Positions 55,477 through 64,000 of a stretch of DNA of 64,000 bases are shown one piece after another. Origin of the DNA: Streptomyces diastatochromogenes (GTDB taxonomy: Bacteria; Actinomycetota; Actinomycetes; Streptomycetales; Streptomycetaceae); contig NZ_MCGQ01000034.1 of the NCBI RefSeq assembly GCF_002242805.1, forward strand, positions 263,242 through 327,241, read 5' to 3'. The stretch's first letter is position 1, and every line of letters starts with the position of its first letter. Position numbers and translations under genes: made by a program. The notes under the pieces are model-generated. The model did no database searches, was not told where the DNA came from, and saw only the letters and a list, made by a program, of their open reading frames with translations.

Positions 55477-57141
55477 GTGAGCCCCCTCTACGCGCGTCAC
55501 AAGCGCACCACTCTGGCCGTCGCCACCGCTGTCGCCGCCGGAGCCCTGCTCTCCACCGGGCTGGCCACCAGCGCCAACGCCCAGACCCCGGCCGAGGCCG
55601 CCGCCACCAAGACGCTGGCTGCCGCCCCGACCTCGCTGTCCGCCGCTGCCCGTACCACCCTGATCCAGCAGGCCCAGGCCGGCGCTGCCCGGACCGCGCA
55701 GCAGATAGGCCTCGGCGCCAAGGAGAACCTGGTCGTCAAGGACGTCGTCAAGGACGTCGACGGCACCGTCCACACCCGCTACGAGCGCACCTACGCCGGC
55801 CTGCCGGTGCTCGGCGGCGACCTGGTCGTCCACACCGCCAAGTCGGGCAAGGCCGAGGGCGTCACCAAGGCGACCAAGGCGACCATCAAGGTGGCCTCGC
55901 TCAAGCCGCAGATCACCGCCGCCAAGGCCGAGAAGCAGGCCGTGGGCGCCGCCAAGACCCTGGGCTCCGCCAAGACCTCCGCGGACGGCGCGCGCAAGGT
56001 GATCTGGGCCGGCTCCGGCAAGCCCGTCCTCGCCTACGAGACGGTCGTCGGCGGTCTGCAGGACGACGGCACCCCGAACCAGCTGCACGTCATCACCGAC
56101 GCCGCCACGGGCAAGAAGCTCTTCGAGTACCAGGGCATCGAGAACGCGACCGGCACCGGCAAGACGCTGTACTCGGGCACCGTCAGCCTCACCACCACCC
56201 TGTCGGGCTCGACGTACAACCTGACCGACGCCTCGCGCGGCAGCCACAAGACCTACAACCTGGCCCGCAAGACGTCCGGCAAGGGCACCCTGGTCAGCAG
56301 CTCGACCAACACCTTCGGCACCGGCACCGCCTCCACGTCCTCCTCCGACCAGACCGCCGCGGCCGACGCCGCGTACGGCGCGGCGGAGACCTGGGACTTC
56401 TACAAGAGCACCTTCGGCCGCAGCGGTATCAAGAACGACGGCGTCGGCGCCTACTCCCGCGTCCACTACGGCAACGCCTACGTCAACGCGTTCTGGGACG
56501 ACAGCTGCTTCTGCATGACCTACGGCGACGGTGACGGCAACGCCGACCCGCTGACCTCCCTCGACGTCGCCGGCCACGAGATGAGCCACGGCGTCACCGC
56601 CAACACCGCGGGCCTGGACTACTCGGACGAGTCGGGCGGCCTGAACGAGGCCACCTCCGACATCTTCGGCACCGGCGTGGAGTTCTTCGCGAACAACGCC
56701 TCGGACCCCGGTGACTACCTCATCGGCGAGAAGATCAACATCAACGGCGACGGCACCCCGCTGCGCTACATGGACAAGCCCAGCAAGGACGGCGGCTCGG
56801 CGGACTACTGGTCCTCCTCCGTCGGCAACCTCGACGTGCACTACTCGTCGGGTGTGGCGAACCACTTCTTCTACCTGCTGTCGGAGGGCAGCGGCGCGAA
56901 GACGATCAACGGGGTGAGCTACAACTCCCCGACGAAGACCGGCTCGACGGTCACCGGCATCGGCCGCGCCAAGGCGCTGCAGATCTGGTACAAGGCGCTG
57001 ACGACGTACTTCACGTCCACGACCGACTACTCGGGCGCCCGCGCGGGCACCCTGTCGGCCGCGGCGGACCTCTACGGCTCCGGCAGCACCGAGTACAACG
57101 CGGTGAAGGCGGCCTGGACCGGGGTCAACGTCACCAGCTGA
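55477..57141 (+). CDS. Secreted M4 family neutral metalloprotease
   Basis: A 554-residue thermolysin-type preproprotein starting at GTG 55477 (AGAAGGAG upstream). The signal core VAAGALLSTGLATSANA is followed by an FTP/PepSY propeptide and the peptidase domain with HEMSH at 367-371 and Glu391 in LNEATSD. It ends at VNVTS, without the P-domain of its neighbour. Long stretches of the catalytic region are nearly identical to the upstream gene at DNA level, so this is a tandem duplication with domain gain or loss. It would degrade proteins outside the cell. Confidence 0.94.
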   Translation: MSPLYARHKRTTLAVATAVAAGALLSTGLATSANAQTPAEAAATKTLAAAPTSLSAAARTTLIQQAQAGAARTAQQIGLGAKENLVVKDVVKDVDGTVHTRYERTYAGLPVLGGDLVVHTAKSGKAEGVTKATKATIKVASLKPQITAAKAEKQAVGAAKTLGSAKTSADGARKVIWAGSGKPVLAYETVVGGLQDDGTPNQLHVITDAATGKKLFEYQGIENATGTGKTLYSGTVSLTTTLSGSTYNLTDASRGSHKTYNLARKTSGKGTLVSSSTNTFGTGTASTSSSDQTAAADAAYGAAETWDFYKSTFGRSGIKNDGVGAYSRVHYGNAYVNAFWDDSCFCMTYGDGDGNADPLTSLDVAGHEMSHGVTANTAGLDYSDESGGLNEATSDIFGTGVEFFANNASDPGDYLIGEKININGDGTPLRYMDKPSKDGGSADYWSSSVGNLDVHYSSGVANHFFYLLSEGSGAKTINGVSYNSPTKTGSTVTGIGRAKALQIWYKALTTYFTSTTDYSGARAGTLSAAADLYGSGSTEYNAVKAAWTGVNVTS

Positions 57142-57154
57142 CCCAGCGCTTGAC

Positions 57155-57192
57155 GGGCGGTACCCGGGCGGAAGGCGTCCCGGGTACCGCCC
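57155..57192 (+). terminator. Strong hairpin terminator after the second M4 gene
   Basis: A perfect 14-bp stem, GGGCGGTACCCGGG with CCCGGGTACCGCCC, and a 10-base loop are followed by tactctt. It lies 13 bases after the stop and 14 bases before the next gene's start. Confidence 0.85.
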
Positions 57193-57206
57193 TACTCTTG
57201 TGACCC

Positions 57207-57728
57207 ATGTCCTCGGCGCCCTTCACCTACGAGCCGGTCGGCGCGACCCGCGACGACCTGACCTTCTGCCCGCCCGGCTTCCACCCCCTGTTCGAACGCA
57301 CCCGCCTAGGCGAGGGCCCCGAGGTCTTCCGACAGGCCGCCGAGGCGGTCCTGACCTGGGAGATGCACCGCGCGATGGGCGTGGGCATCGACGCCACCGC
57401 CGACCGCGCGGCCCCCGACGTCGACGTCACGGTCACCCTCGCCGGCCTCATCAAGGCCCCCTGCCGCATCGTCTGGACCGTAGAGGAACCCCGCCGCGCC
57501 GGCTGGGCCTACGGCACCCTGGAAGGCCACCCCGAGTGCGGCGAGGAGGCCTTCGTCGTCGACCGGACCGGCGACGGCACCGTCTGGCTGACGGTGGCCG
57601 CCTTCAGCCGCGCCCGCAAGTGGTACGCCCGCGCGGGCGGGGCCGCGACCCGCGGACTGCAGCACGCGTACGCCCGCAGGTGCGGCAAGGTGCTCAGGGA
57701 ACTGGCCACCCGGGGCCTCGAGGACTGA
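57207..57728 (+). CDS. DUF1990 family protein
   Basis: A 173-residue protein of the DUF1990 family: FTYEPVGATRDDLTFCPPGFHPLFERTRLGEGPEVF at the N-terminus, CRIVWTVEEPRRAGWAYGTLEGHPECGEEAFVV in the middle and LTVAAFSRARKWYARAGG towards the end. The family is of unknown function, with a fold that suggests ligand binding. It starts just downstream of the protease terminator, so it has its own promoter within that short gap or depends on read-through. It converges on glgP with 3 bases between. Confidence 0.88.
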   Translation: MSSAPFTYEPVGATRDDLTFCPPGFHPLFERTRLGEGPEVFRQAAEAVLTWEMHRAMGVGIDATADRAAPDVDVTVTLAGLIKAPCRIVWTVEEPRRAGWAYGTLEGHPECGEEAFVVDRTGDGTVWLTVAAFSRARKWYARAGGAATRGLQHAYARRCGKVLRELATRGLED

Positions 57729-57731
57729 CGC

Positions 57732-60350
57732 TCACCGCATCAGCACCCCGGCCCCCTCCACCGCCTCCTCCGACGGCACCGTCACCAGGCCCAGTTCCGC
57801 GCCCGCGGCGAGCAGGCGGTGGGCCGGGAGGATGCGGATCGTGTAGCCGTAGGGGCCGGTGCGGTCCAGGGAGAGCGGGCCCTCGTAGACACGGCGGCCC
57901 TCCAGGTCCGGGGCGCCGGTCGGCTTCAGCGGGACCACCGTGGCGTCGGTGATGCGGTCCTGCGCGTCGACCCGGCCGGAGACCGCCTGCACCTCCACGT
58001 CGTCCGGCCCGAGGTCGCCGAGCCCCACCCGCACCCGCAGCCCCACGGTCGAGCCCAGTTCCGCGGTGGCCGTCGCGGCCGTCGTCTCCACGTGGTCGAC
58101 GCTCACGCCGGACCAGGCGGCGCGCACCCTGGCCTTCCACACGGCCAGTTCACGGGCCGTGTCCCCGGTCAGCGCCCGATGGGACTGGGCGGCGGGCGCG
58201 TACAGGCGCTCGACGTACTCGCGGACCATGCGGCCCGCCAGCACCTTCGGGCCCAGCAGGGTGAGGGTCTGGCGGACCATGTCGATCCACCGGTCCGGCA
58301 GCCCGCCCCGGCCGCCCTCGTAGAAGCGCGGCGTGACCCGCTGTTCGAGGAGGTCGTACAGGGCCGCGGCCTCGATGTCGTCACGGCGGTCCGGGTCGGT
58401 GCCCGCGCCGTCGGCGGTCGGGATGGCCCAGCCGAAGTCCGGCTGGAACCACTCGTCCCACCAGCCGTCCAGGACCGAGAGGTTGAGGCAGCCGTTCAGC
58501 GCCGCCTTCATCCCGCTCGTGCCGCAGGCCTCCAGCGGGCGCAGCGGGTTGTTCAGCCAGACGTCACAGCCGGGGTAGAGCTTCTGCGCCATCGCCATGC
58601 CGTAGTCGGGCAGGAAGACGACGCGGTGGCGGACCCGCGGGTCGTCCGCGAAGCGCACCAGCTCCTGGACCAGGCGCTTGCCGCCGTCGTCCGCCGGATG
58701 CGCCTTGCCGGCGACCACGATCTGGATCGGCCGCTCCGGGTGCAGCAGCAGCTCCATCAGCCGGTCCCGGTCGCGCAGCATCAGCGTAAGCCGCTTGTAG
58801 GAGGGGACGCGGCGGGCGAAGCCGATGGTCAGGACGTCGGGGTCGAGGACACCGTCGATCCAGCCCAACTCGGCGTCCCCGGCGCCACGCTGCCGCCAGG
58901 AGACACGCAGCCGCTCCCGTACCTCCAGCACCAGCTGTTCGCGCAGGGTGCGGCGCAGCTCCCAGATCTCCTGGTCCGGGATGTCCGCGACCGAGTCCCA
59001 GCGCTCGGAGCCGCCGACGCTCAGCGCGTCCTCGGCCCGCTGGGCGCCGACCTCCCGGGCGCCGAGCCTGAGCACCTCCGGGGCCACCCAGGTCGGGGCG
59101 TGCACCCCGTTGGTCACGGAGGTGATCGGCACCTCCTCGGCGTCGAATCCCGGCCACAGACCCGCGAACATCTCCCGGCTGACCTGCCCGTGCAGCAGCG
59201 ACACCCCGTTCGCCCGCTGGGCCAGCCTGAGCCCCATCACGGCCATGTTGAACAGGTTCGGCTCGCCGCCCGGGTAGGTCTCCATGCCGAGCGCCAGGAT
59301 CCGCTGCACGTCGATGCGCGGGAGTTCGGCGTCCGCCCCGAAGTGCCGGGCGACCAGCTCCCGGTCGAACCGGTCGATCCCGGCCGGGACCGGGGTGTGC
59401 GTGGTGAACACGGTCCCGCCCCGCACGGCCTCCAGCGCCGAGTCGAATTCCAGTCCCGTGTCGCACAGTTCGGCGATCCGCTCAAGCCCGAGGAAGCCGG
59501 CGTGCCCCTCGTTGGTGTGGAACACCTCGGGCCCCGGGTGCCCGGTGAGCCGGCAGTACGTCCGCACGGCCCGGACACCCCCTATCCCCAGCAGCATCTC
59601 CTGCAGCAGCCGGTGTTCGCTGCCACCGCCGTACAGCCGGTCGGTCACCCCGCGTTCGCCGAAGTCGTTCTCCTCCACGTCCGAGTCGAGCATCAGCAGC
59701 GGCACCCGGCCCACCTGCGCCAGCCAGATCCGGGCGTGCAGCGCCCTGCCGCCGGGCAGCGCGAGGGAGACCTGGGCGGGGGTGCCGTCGGCCTCCTTCA
59801 GCAGGCTGACGGGCAGCTCATGGGGATCGAGCACCGGGTAGTGCTCCTGCTGCCAGCCGTCCCGGGACAGGGTCTGGCGGAAGTATCCGTGCCGGTAGAG
59901 CAGGCCGACACCGATGAGCGGGACCCCGAGGTCGCTGGCCGCCTTGAGATGGTCGCCGGCCAGGATGCCGAGGCCGCCGGAGTACTGGGGCAGCGCGGCC
60001 GTGATACCGAACTCGGGCGAGAAGTAGGCGACGGCGGCGGGCAGCCCGTCGTCCTGCTGCTGGTACCAGCGGTCGCCGGTCACGTAGTCGCCCAGGTCGT
60101 CGGCGGCCGCGGTCAGCCGGCGCAGGAACCGCCGGTCCCCGGCCAGCTCGGTGAGCCGGTCCGGGCTCACCCCGCCCAGCAGCCGCACCGGGTCGCCCCC
60201 GGCGCCGGCCCAGCGTTCGGGGTCGACGGACTGGAACAGGTCGCGCGTTTCCGCATGCCAGGACCAGCGCAGATTGCGTGCCAGGTCGCTCAGCGGCCGG
60301 AGGGGTTCGGGGAGAACGGGACGGACGGTGAACCGACGGATCGCCTTCAC
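57732..60350 (-). CDS. glgP: Glycogen phosphorylase (alpha-glucan phosphorylase)
   Basis: An 872-residue enzyme releasing glucose-1-phosphate from alpha-1,4-glucan. An N-terminal DUF3417-type domain (PEPLRPLSDLARNLRWSWH) is followed by the phosphorylase core. The PLP lysine is Lys615 in GTSGMKAALNG. EGHAGF and the TTHTPVPAGIDRF segment are conserved. The length is normal for the actinobacterial class. It is divergent from glgE across 337 bases, and together they handle glucan breakdown and maltose-1-phosphate-based synthesis. Confidence 0.95.
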   Translation of the reverse strand: MKAIRRFTVRPVLPEPLRPLSDLARNLRWSWHAETRDLFQSVDPERWAGAGGDPVRLLGGVSPDRLTELAGDRRFLRRLTAAADDLGDYVTGDRWYQQQDDGLPAAVAYFSPEFGITAALPQYSGGLGILAGDHLKAASDLGVPLIGVGLLYRHGYFRQTLSRDGWQQEHYPVLDPHELPVSLLKEADGTPAQVSLALPGGRALHARIWLAQVGRVPLLMLDSDVEENDFGERGVTDRLYGGGSEHRLLQEMLLGIGGVRAVRTYCRLTGHPGPEVFHTNEGHAGFLGLERIAELCDTGLEFDSALEAVRGGTVFTTHTPVPAGIDRFDRELVARHFGADAELPRIDVQRILALGMETYPGGEPNLFNMAVMGLRLAQRANGVSLLHGQVSREMFAGLWPGFDAEEVPITSVTNGVHAPTWVAPEVLRLGAREVGAQRAEDALSVGGSERWDSVADIPDQEIWELRRTLREQLVLEVRERLRVSWRQRGAGDAELGWIDGVLDPDVLTIGFARRVPSYKRLTLMLRDRDRLMELLLHPERPIQIVVAGKAHPADDGGKRLVQELVRFADDPRVRHRVVFLPDYGMAMAQKLYPGCDVWLNNPLRPLEACGTSGMKAALNGCLNLSVLDGWWDEWFQPDFGWAIPTADGAGTDPDRRDDIEAAALYDLLEQRVTPRFYEGGRGGLPDRWIDMVRQTLTLLGPKVLAGRMVREYVERLYAPAAQSHRALTGDTARELAVWKARVRAAWSGVSVDHVETTAATATAELGSTVGLRVRVGLGDLGPDDVEVQAVSGRVDAQDRITDATVVPLKPTGAPDLEGRRVYEGPLSLDRTGPYGYTIRILPAHRLLAAGAELGLVTVPSEEAVEGAGVLMR

Positions 60351-60687
60351 ATTCCACCTCGACGCGTTGCGGGGTGAGACGCACGGCGCTGTACGTCTCG
60401 TCGTCAGGGTCGACGTTAGTGGTTACCGGGGGGTCGGTGGGGACGTGGCAGGGGCGGGTGTCGGGGCGCGGCGGGGGCGTGACGGCCGCCCCGGTGGGAA
60501 ACCGGAAAAGGGGCCGGTCTTGTGCGTAGACATACGCGTGAGTAGTTAACAAAGTGCCGGATTGCCCACCCGAATAGGGTGGGAAGGCTCCTCCGGTACG
60601 CCCCACAGCCGCACCACAGCTCACCTGCAGGACCCACCTCCCCACACCCATCCGCCCACACCCACGTTGAAGCGGACAGGAGCGGTC
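60351..60687. promoter_or_regulatory. Divergent control region between glgP and glgE
   Basis: A possible plus-strand promoter is TTGTGC (60520-60525), 17 bases, then TAGTTA (60543-60548). A small perfect stem-loop, CCCACCC with GGGTGGG, lies at 60565-60583. The glgE ribosome site AGGAG is near 60679. The glgP side shows no obvious promoter. Confidence 0.35.
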
Positions 60688-62817
60688 ATGCCCGCCACGC
60701 ACCACTCGTCAGCACCCACGACAACCAGCAAGGCAGCCGGAAGGAAAACTTCTGGCAAGAAATCCGGAAAGCCGGCCGAGGACGTCCAGGACGCGGCCCC
60801 GGTGCCGCCCCGGCAGCGCGCCGCCCCGGCCGAACCCACCACCCTCGGCCGTATCCCCGTCCTCGACGTGCGCCCCGTGGTCCAGCATGGGCGCAGGCCC
60901 GCCAAGGCGGTGGCCGGTGAGTCGTTCGAGGTGTCGGCCACCGTGTTCCGCGAGGGACACGACGCCGTCGCCGCGAACGTCGTCCTGCGGGACCCCCAGG
61001 GCCGCCCGGGCCCCTGGACCCCGATGCGCGAACTGGCCCCGGGCACCGACCGTTACGGCGCCACCGTGACCGCCGGCGAGCCCGGCCACTGGACGTACAC
61101 GGTGGAGGCCTGGTCGGACCCGGTCGCCACCTGGCGGCACCACGCACAGATCAAGATCCCGGCGGGCATCGACACCGGCCTGGTCCTGGAGGAGGGCGCC
61201 CGGCTGTACGAACGGACGGCCGCCGAAGTCCCCGAGGAACGGCGGGACGTCGTCCTGGAGGCCGCCGCCGCGCTGCGGGACGAGGACCGCCCGGCCGCCT
61301 GGCGGCTCGCGGCGGCACTGGCGCCCGAGGTGGAGGCGGTGGTGTCCCGTTATCCGCTGCGGGAGTTGGTCACCGCGTCCGACGCGATGCCGCTGCTGGT
61401 CGAGCGGGAGCGGGCGTTGTACGGCTCCTGGTACGAGTTCTTCCCGCGTTCGGAGGGCACGCCCGAGCAGCCGCACGGCACCTTCCGGTCGGCCGCCCAG
61501 CGGTTGAAGGCGATCGCGGAGATGGGCTTCGACGTCGTCTACCTCCCGCCGATCCACCCGATCGGTACGACGTTCCGCAAGGGCCGCAACAACACCCTCA
61601 CCGCCGGCCCGGACGACGTCGGGGTGCCGTGGGCGATCGGTTCGCCCGAGGGCGGGCACGACACCGTCCACCCCGACCTGGGCACCCTGGAGGACTTCGA
61701 CCATTTCGTCGCCCGCGCGCGGGAGCTGGGCCTGGAGGTGGCCCTGGACTTCGCCCTGCAGTGCTCCCCGGACCACCCCTGGGTGGACAAGCACCCGGAG
61801 TGGTTCCACCACCGCCCGGACGGGACGATCGCCTACGCGGAGAACCCGCCGAAGAAGTACCAGGACATCTACCCCATCGCCTTCGACGCCGACCTGGACG
61901 GCCTGATCACCGAAACCGTGCGCATCCTGCGGCACTGGATGGGACACGGGGTGCGGATCTTCCGCGTCGACAACCCGCACACCAAACCGGTCGTGTTCTG
62001 GGAGCGCGTGATCGGGGAGGTCAACCGCGCCGACCCCGATGTCATCTTCCTGGCGGAGGCTTTCACCCGCCCGGCGATGATGCACACCCTGGCGCAGGTC
62101 GGATTCCAGCAGTCGTACACGTACTTCACCTGGCGCAACACCAAGCGGGAACTGACGGAGTACCTGACCGAACTCTCGGGTGAGGCCGCCTCCTACATGC
62201 GGCCGAACCTCTTCGCCAACACCCCCGACATCCTGCACGCCTACCTCCAGCACGGCGGCCGTCCCGCCTTCGAGACCCGCGCCGTGCTCGCCGCCACCCT
62301 CTCCCCGACCTGGGGCATCTACAGCGGCTACGAACTCTGCGAGAACACCCCACTGCGCCAGGGCGGCGAGGAGTACCTCGACTCGGAGAAGTACCAGCTC
62401 AAACCCCGCGACTGGGCGTCCGCCGCACGCGAGGGCCGCACCCTCGCCCCCCTCATCACCCAGCTCAACGAGATCAGGCGCCACAATCCCGCTCTGCGGC
62501 AGCTGCGCGACCTCCACTTCCACCACGCCGACAAGGACGAGGTGATCGTCTACTCGAAGCGGAGCGGATCGAACACGGTTCTGGTGGTCGCCAACCTCGA
62601 CCCCCACCACACCCAGGAAGCCACGGTCTCGTTGGACATGCCGCAACTCGGCCTGAACTGGCACGAGTCGGTGCCGGTGCGCGATCTGCTCACCGGCGAG
62701 ACCTATCACTGGGGCAGGGCCAACTATGTGCGCCTCGAACCGGGCCATAGGCCCGCGCATGTCTTCTCGGTTCTGCGACCGTCCACCCCGCAGATCGGAG
62801 GGTCACCCACAATATGA
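60688..62817 (+). CDS. glgE: Alpha-1,4-glucan:maltose-1-phosphate maltosyltransferase
   Basis: A 709-residue GH13_3 enzyme that extends alpha-1,4-glucan with maltose units from maltose-1-phosphate. Nucleophile Asp428 (FRVDNPH) and acid/base Glu457 (LAEAF) keep the spacing of Asp394/Glu423 in S. coelicolor GlgE isoform I, with an offset of 34, matching a Thr/Ala/Lys-rich N-terminal extension. ATG 60688 has AGGAG seven bases upstream. Its TGA overlaps the treS start (ATGA), so trehalose-to-maltose conversion and maltosyl transfer are coupled. Confidence 0.95.
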   Translation: MPATHHSSAPTTTSKAAGRKTSGKKSGKPAEDVQDAAPVPPRQRAAPAEPTTLGRIPVLDVRPVVQHGRRPAKAVAGESFEVSATVFREGHDAVAANVVLRDPQGRPGPWTPMRELAPGTDRYGATVTAGEPGHWTYTVEAWSDPVATWRHHAQIKIPAGIDTGLVLEEGARLYERTAAEVPEERRDVVLEAAAALRDEDRPAAWRLAAALAPEVEAVVSRYPLRELVTASDAMPLLVERERALYGSWYEFFPRSEGTPEQPHGTFRSAAQRLKAIAEMGFDVVYLPPIHPIGTTFRKGRNNTLTAGPDDVGVPWAIGSPEGGHDTVHPDLGTLEDFDHFVARARELGLEVALDFALQCSPDHPWVDKHPEWFHHRPDGTIAYAENPPKKYQDIYPIAFDADLDGLITETVRILRHWMGHGVRIFRVDNPHTKPVVFWERVIGEVNRADPDVIFLAEAFTRPAMMHTLAQVGFQQSYTYFTWRNTKRELTEYLTELSGEAASYMRPNLFANTPDILHAYLQHGGRPAFETRAVLAATLSPTWGIYSGYELCENTPLRQGGEEYLDSEKYQLKPRDWASAAREGRTLAPLITQLNEIRRHNPALRQLRDLHFHHADKDEVIVYSKRSGSNTVLVVANLDPHHTQEATVSLDMPQLGLNWHESVPVRDLLTGETYHWGRANYVRLEPGHRPAHVFSVLRPSTPQIGGSPTI

Positions 62818-64000
62818 TCGTCAACGAGCCCGTCCCGGACACCTTCGGGGACACACCCGCCCAGGACCGGGACCCGGAGTGGTTCAAACGCGCCGTCTTC
62901 TACGAGGTGCTGGTCCGCTCCTTCCAGGACAGCAACGGTGACGGCGTCGGCGACCTCAAGGGTCTGACCGCCAAGCTCGACTACCTGCAGTGGCTCGGCG
63001 TCGACTGCCTCTGGCTGCCACCGTTCTTCAAGTCACCCCTGCGTGACGGCGGCTACGACGTCTCCGACTACACCGCCGTACTCCCCGAATTCGGTGACCT
63101 GGCCGACTTCGTGGAGTTCGTGGACGCCGCCCACCAGCGCGGCATGCGCGTCATCATCGACTTCGTCATGAACCACACCAGCGACCAGCACCCGTGGTTC
63201 CAGGAGTCCAGGCGGGATCCGGACGGTCCGTACGGCGACTACTACGTCTGGGCCGACGACGACAAGCAGTTCCAGGACGCCCGGATCATCTTCGTCGACA
63301 CCGAGGCCTCCAACTGGACGTACGACCCCGTACGCAAGCAGTACTACTGGCACCGCTTCTTCTCGCACCAGCCGGACCTCAACTACGAGAACCCGGCGGT
63401 GCAGGAGGAGATGATCTCCGCGCTGAAGTTCTGGCTGGACCTGGGTATCGACGGGTTCCGGCTGGACGCCGTGCCGTACCTGTACCAGCAGGAGGGCACG
63501 AACTGCGAGAACCTGCCGGCGACCCACGAGTTCCTGAAGCGGGTGCGCAAGGAGATCGACGCCCAGTACCCCGACACCGTCCTGCTGGCGGAAGCCAACC
63601 AGTGGCCCGAGGACGTCGTCGACTACTTCGGCGACTACCAGGCCGGCGGCGACGAATGCCACATGGCCTTCCACTTCCCCGTCATGCCCCGCATCTTCAT
63701 GGCCGTCCGACGCGAGTCGCGTTATCCGGTCTCGGAGATCCTCGCCAAGACCCCGGCCATCCCCTCGAACTGCCAGTGGGGCATCTTCCTGCGCAACCAC
63801 GACGAGCTGACCCTCGAAATGGTCACCGACGAGGAACGCGACTACATGTGGGCCGAATACGCGAAAGACCCGCGTATGCGCGCCAACATCGGCATCCGCC
63901 GCCGCCTCGCACCCCTGCTCGACAACGACCGCAACCAGATCGAACTGTTCACCGCCCTGCTGCTCTCCCTGCCCGGCTCACCGATCCTCTACTACGGCGA
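62814..64000 (+). CDS. treS: Trehalose synthase / maltose-forming isomerase (partial)
   Basis: The first 395 residues of a GH13_16 enzyme interconverting trehalose and maltose; the gene runs off the right edge. Features: FYEVLVRSFQDSNGDG, DFVMNHTSDQHPWF, and catalytic Asp218 (GFRLDAV), Glu260 (LLAEANQW) and Asp330 (RNHDEL). ATG 62814 overlaps the glgE stop. In the GlgE pathway its maltose is phosphorylated by a maltokinase (Pep2/Mak), often encoded or fused next; that part is outside the window. Confidence 0.95.
   Translation, partial: MIVNEPVPDTFGDTPAQDRDPEWFKRAVFYEVLVRSFQDSNGDGVGDLKGLTAKLDYLQWLGVDCLWLPPFFKSPLRDGGYDVSDYTAVLPEFGDLADFVEFVDAAHQRGMRVIIDFVMNHTSDQHPWFQESRRDPDGPYGDYYVWADDDKQFQDARIIFVDTEASNWTYDPVRKQYYWHRFFSHQPDLNYENPAVQEEMISALKFWLDLGIDGFRLDAVPYLYQQEGTNCENLPATHEFLKRVRKEIDAQYPDTVLLAEANQWPEDVVDYFGDYQAGGDECHMAFHFPVMPRIFMAVRRESRYPVSEILAKTPAIPSNCQWGIFLRNHDELTLEMVTDEERDYMWAEYAKDPRMRANIGIRRRLAPLLDNDRNQIELFTALLLSLPGSPILYYG

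Overview
The window is high-GC actinobacterial chromosome, almost certainly Streptomyces. It has pervasive GTG starts, ATGA/GTGA stop-start overlaps, a tandem glycine riboswitch ahead of gcvT, SseB and DUF1990 proteins, a SigE-family ECF sigma factor, and the start of a glgP / glgE-treS cluster. I saw no IS element, phage gene, CRISPR array, tRNA or rRNA. Gene boundaries and starts were read by hand. Family assignments come from recognised motifs, not database searches.

Layout. (1) 1-5280, minus: a peptide/nickel-type ABC importer operon (permease, binding lipoprotein, permease, two ATPases), cut by the left edge. (2) 5560-8037, minus: two SseB-like proteins and a P-loop kinase-like ATPase. 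(3) 8216-12826, plus: glycine riboswitch, gcvT, gcvH, glyA and sdaA, a glycine/serine catabolic block whose products lead from glycine to serine to pyruvate. (4) 12949-23431: secreted PI-PLC-like protein, GH25 lysozyme, F420-type reductase, a 5'-truncated GntR gene, EF-hand protein, MerR, GNAT, then beta-propeller and deacetylase lipoproteins, an anti-sigma-like ATPase and enoyl-CoA hydratase. (5) 23512-28627: two tandem L,D-transpeptidase lipoproteins and divergent glgX. (6) 28750-32828: ECF sigma factor, Pro/Ser/Thr-rich membrane protein, GT2 and GT-C glycosyltransferases, secreted repeat-domain protein. (7) 32832-44013: two pairs of ABC exporter half-transporters flanking an ABC-2 exporter plus two-component system. 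(8) 44049-52849: a compact block of catabolic enzymes and four regulators that looks accessory. It holds an FMN alpha-hydroxy-acid oxidase, a benzoylformate-decarboxylase-like enzyme, two SDRs with atypical active sites, a tautomerase, a muconolactone-isomerase-like protein and an SgcJ-like protein. (9) 53189-57141: two tandem secreted M4 metalloproteases. (10) 57207-64000: DUF1990 protein, glgP, and divergent glgE-treS, which runs off the right edge.

Most interesting points. The ABC pair at 40368-44013 has lost ATP-site motifs in a complementary way, leaving one intact composite site, and a duplicated start region between the two genes forms a 55-codon coupled ORF. A near-perfect 18-bp palindrome lies upstream of both the TetR gene and the SDR operon of the catabolic block, with a third core copy before the decarboxylase gene, which suggests a local regulon. 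The two M4 protease genes share a conserved 57-bp upstream block. One GntR gene has lost its 5' end, and one secreted-protein gene has an in-frame TGA just ahead of its signal-peptide hydrophobic core.
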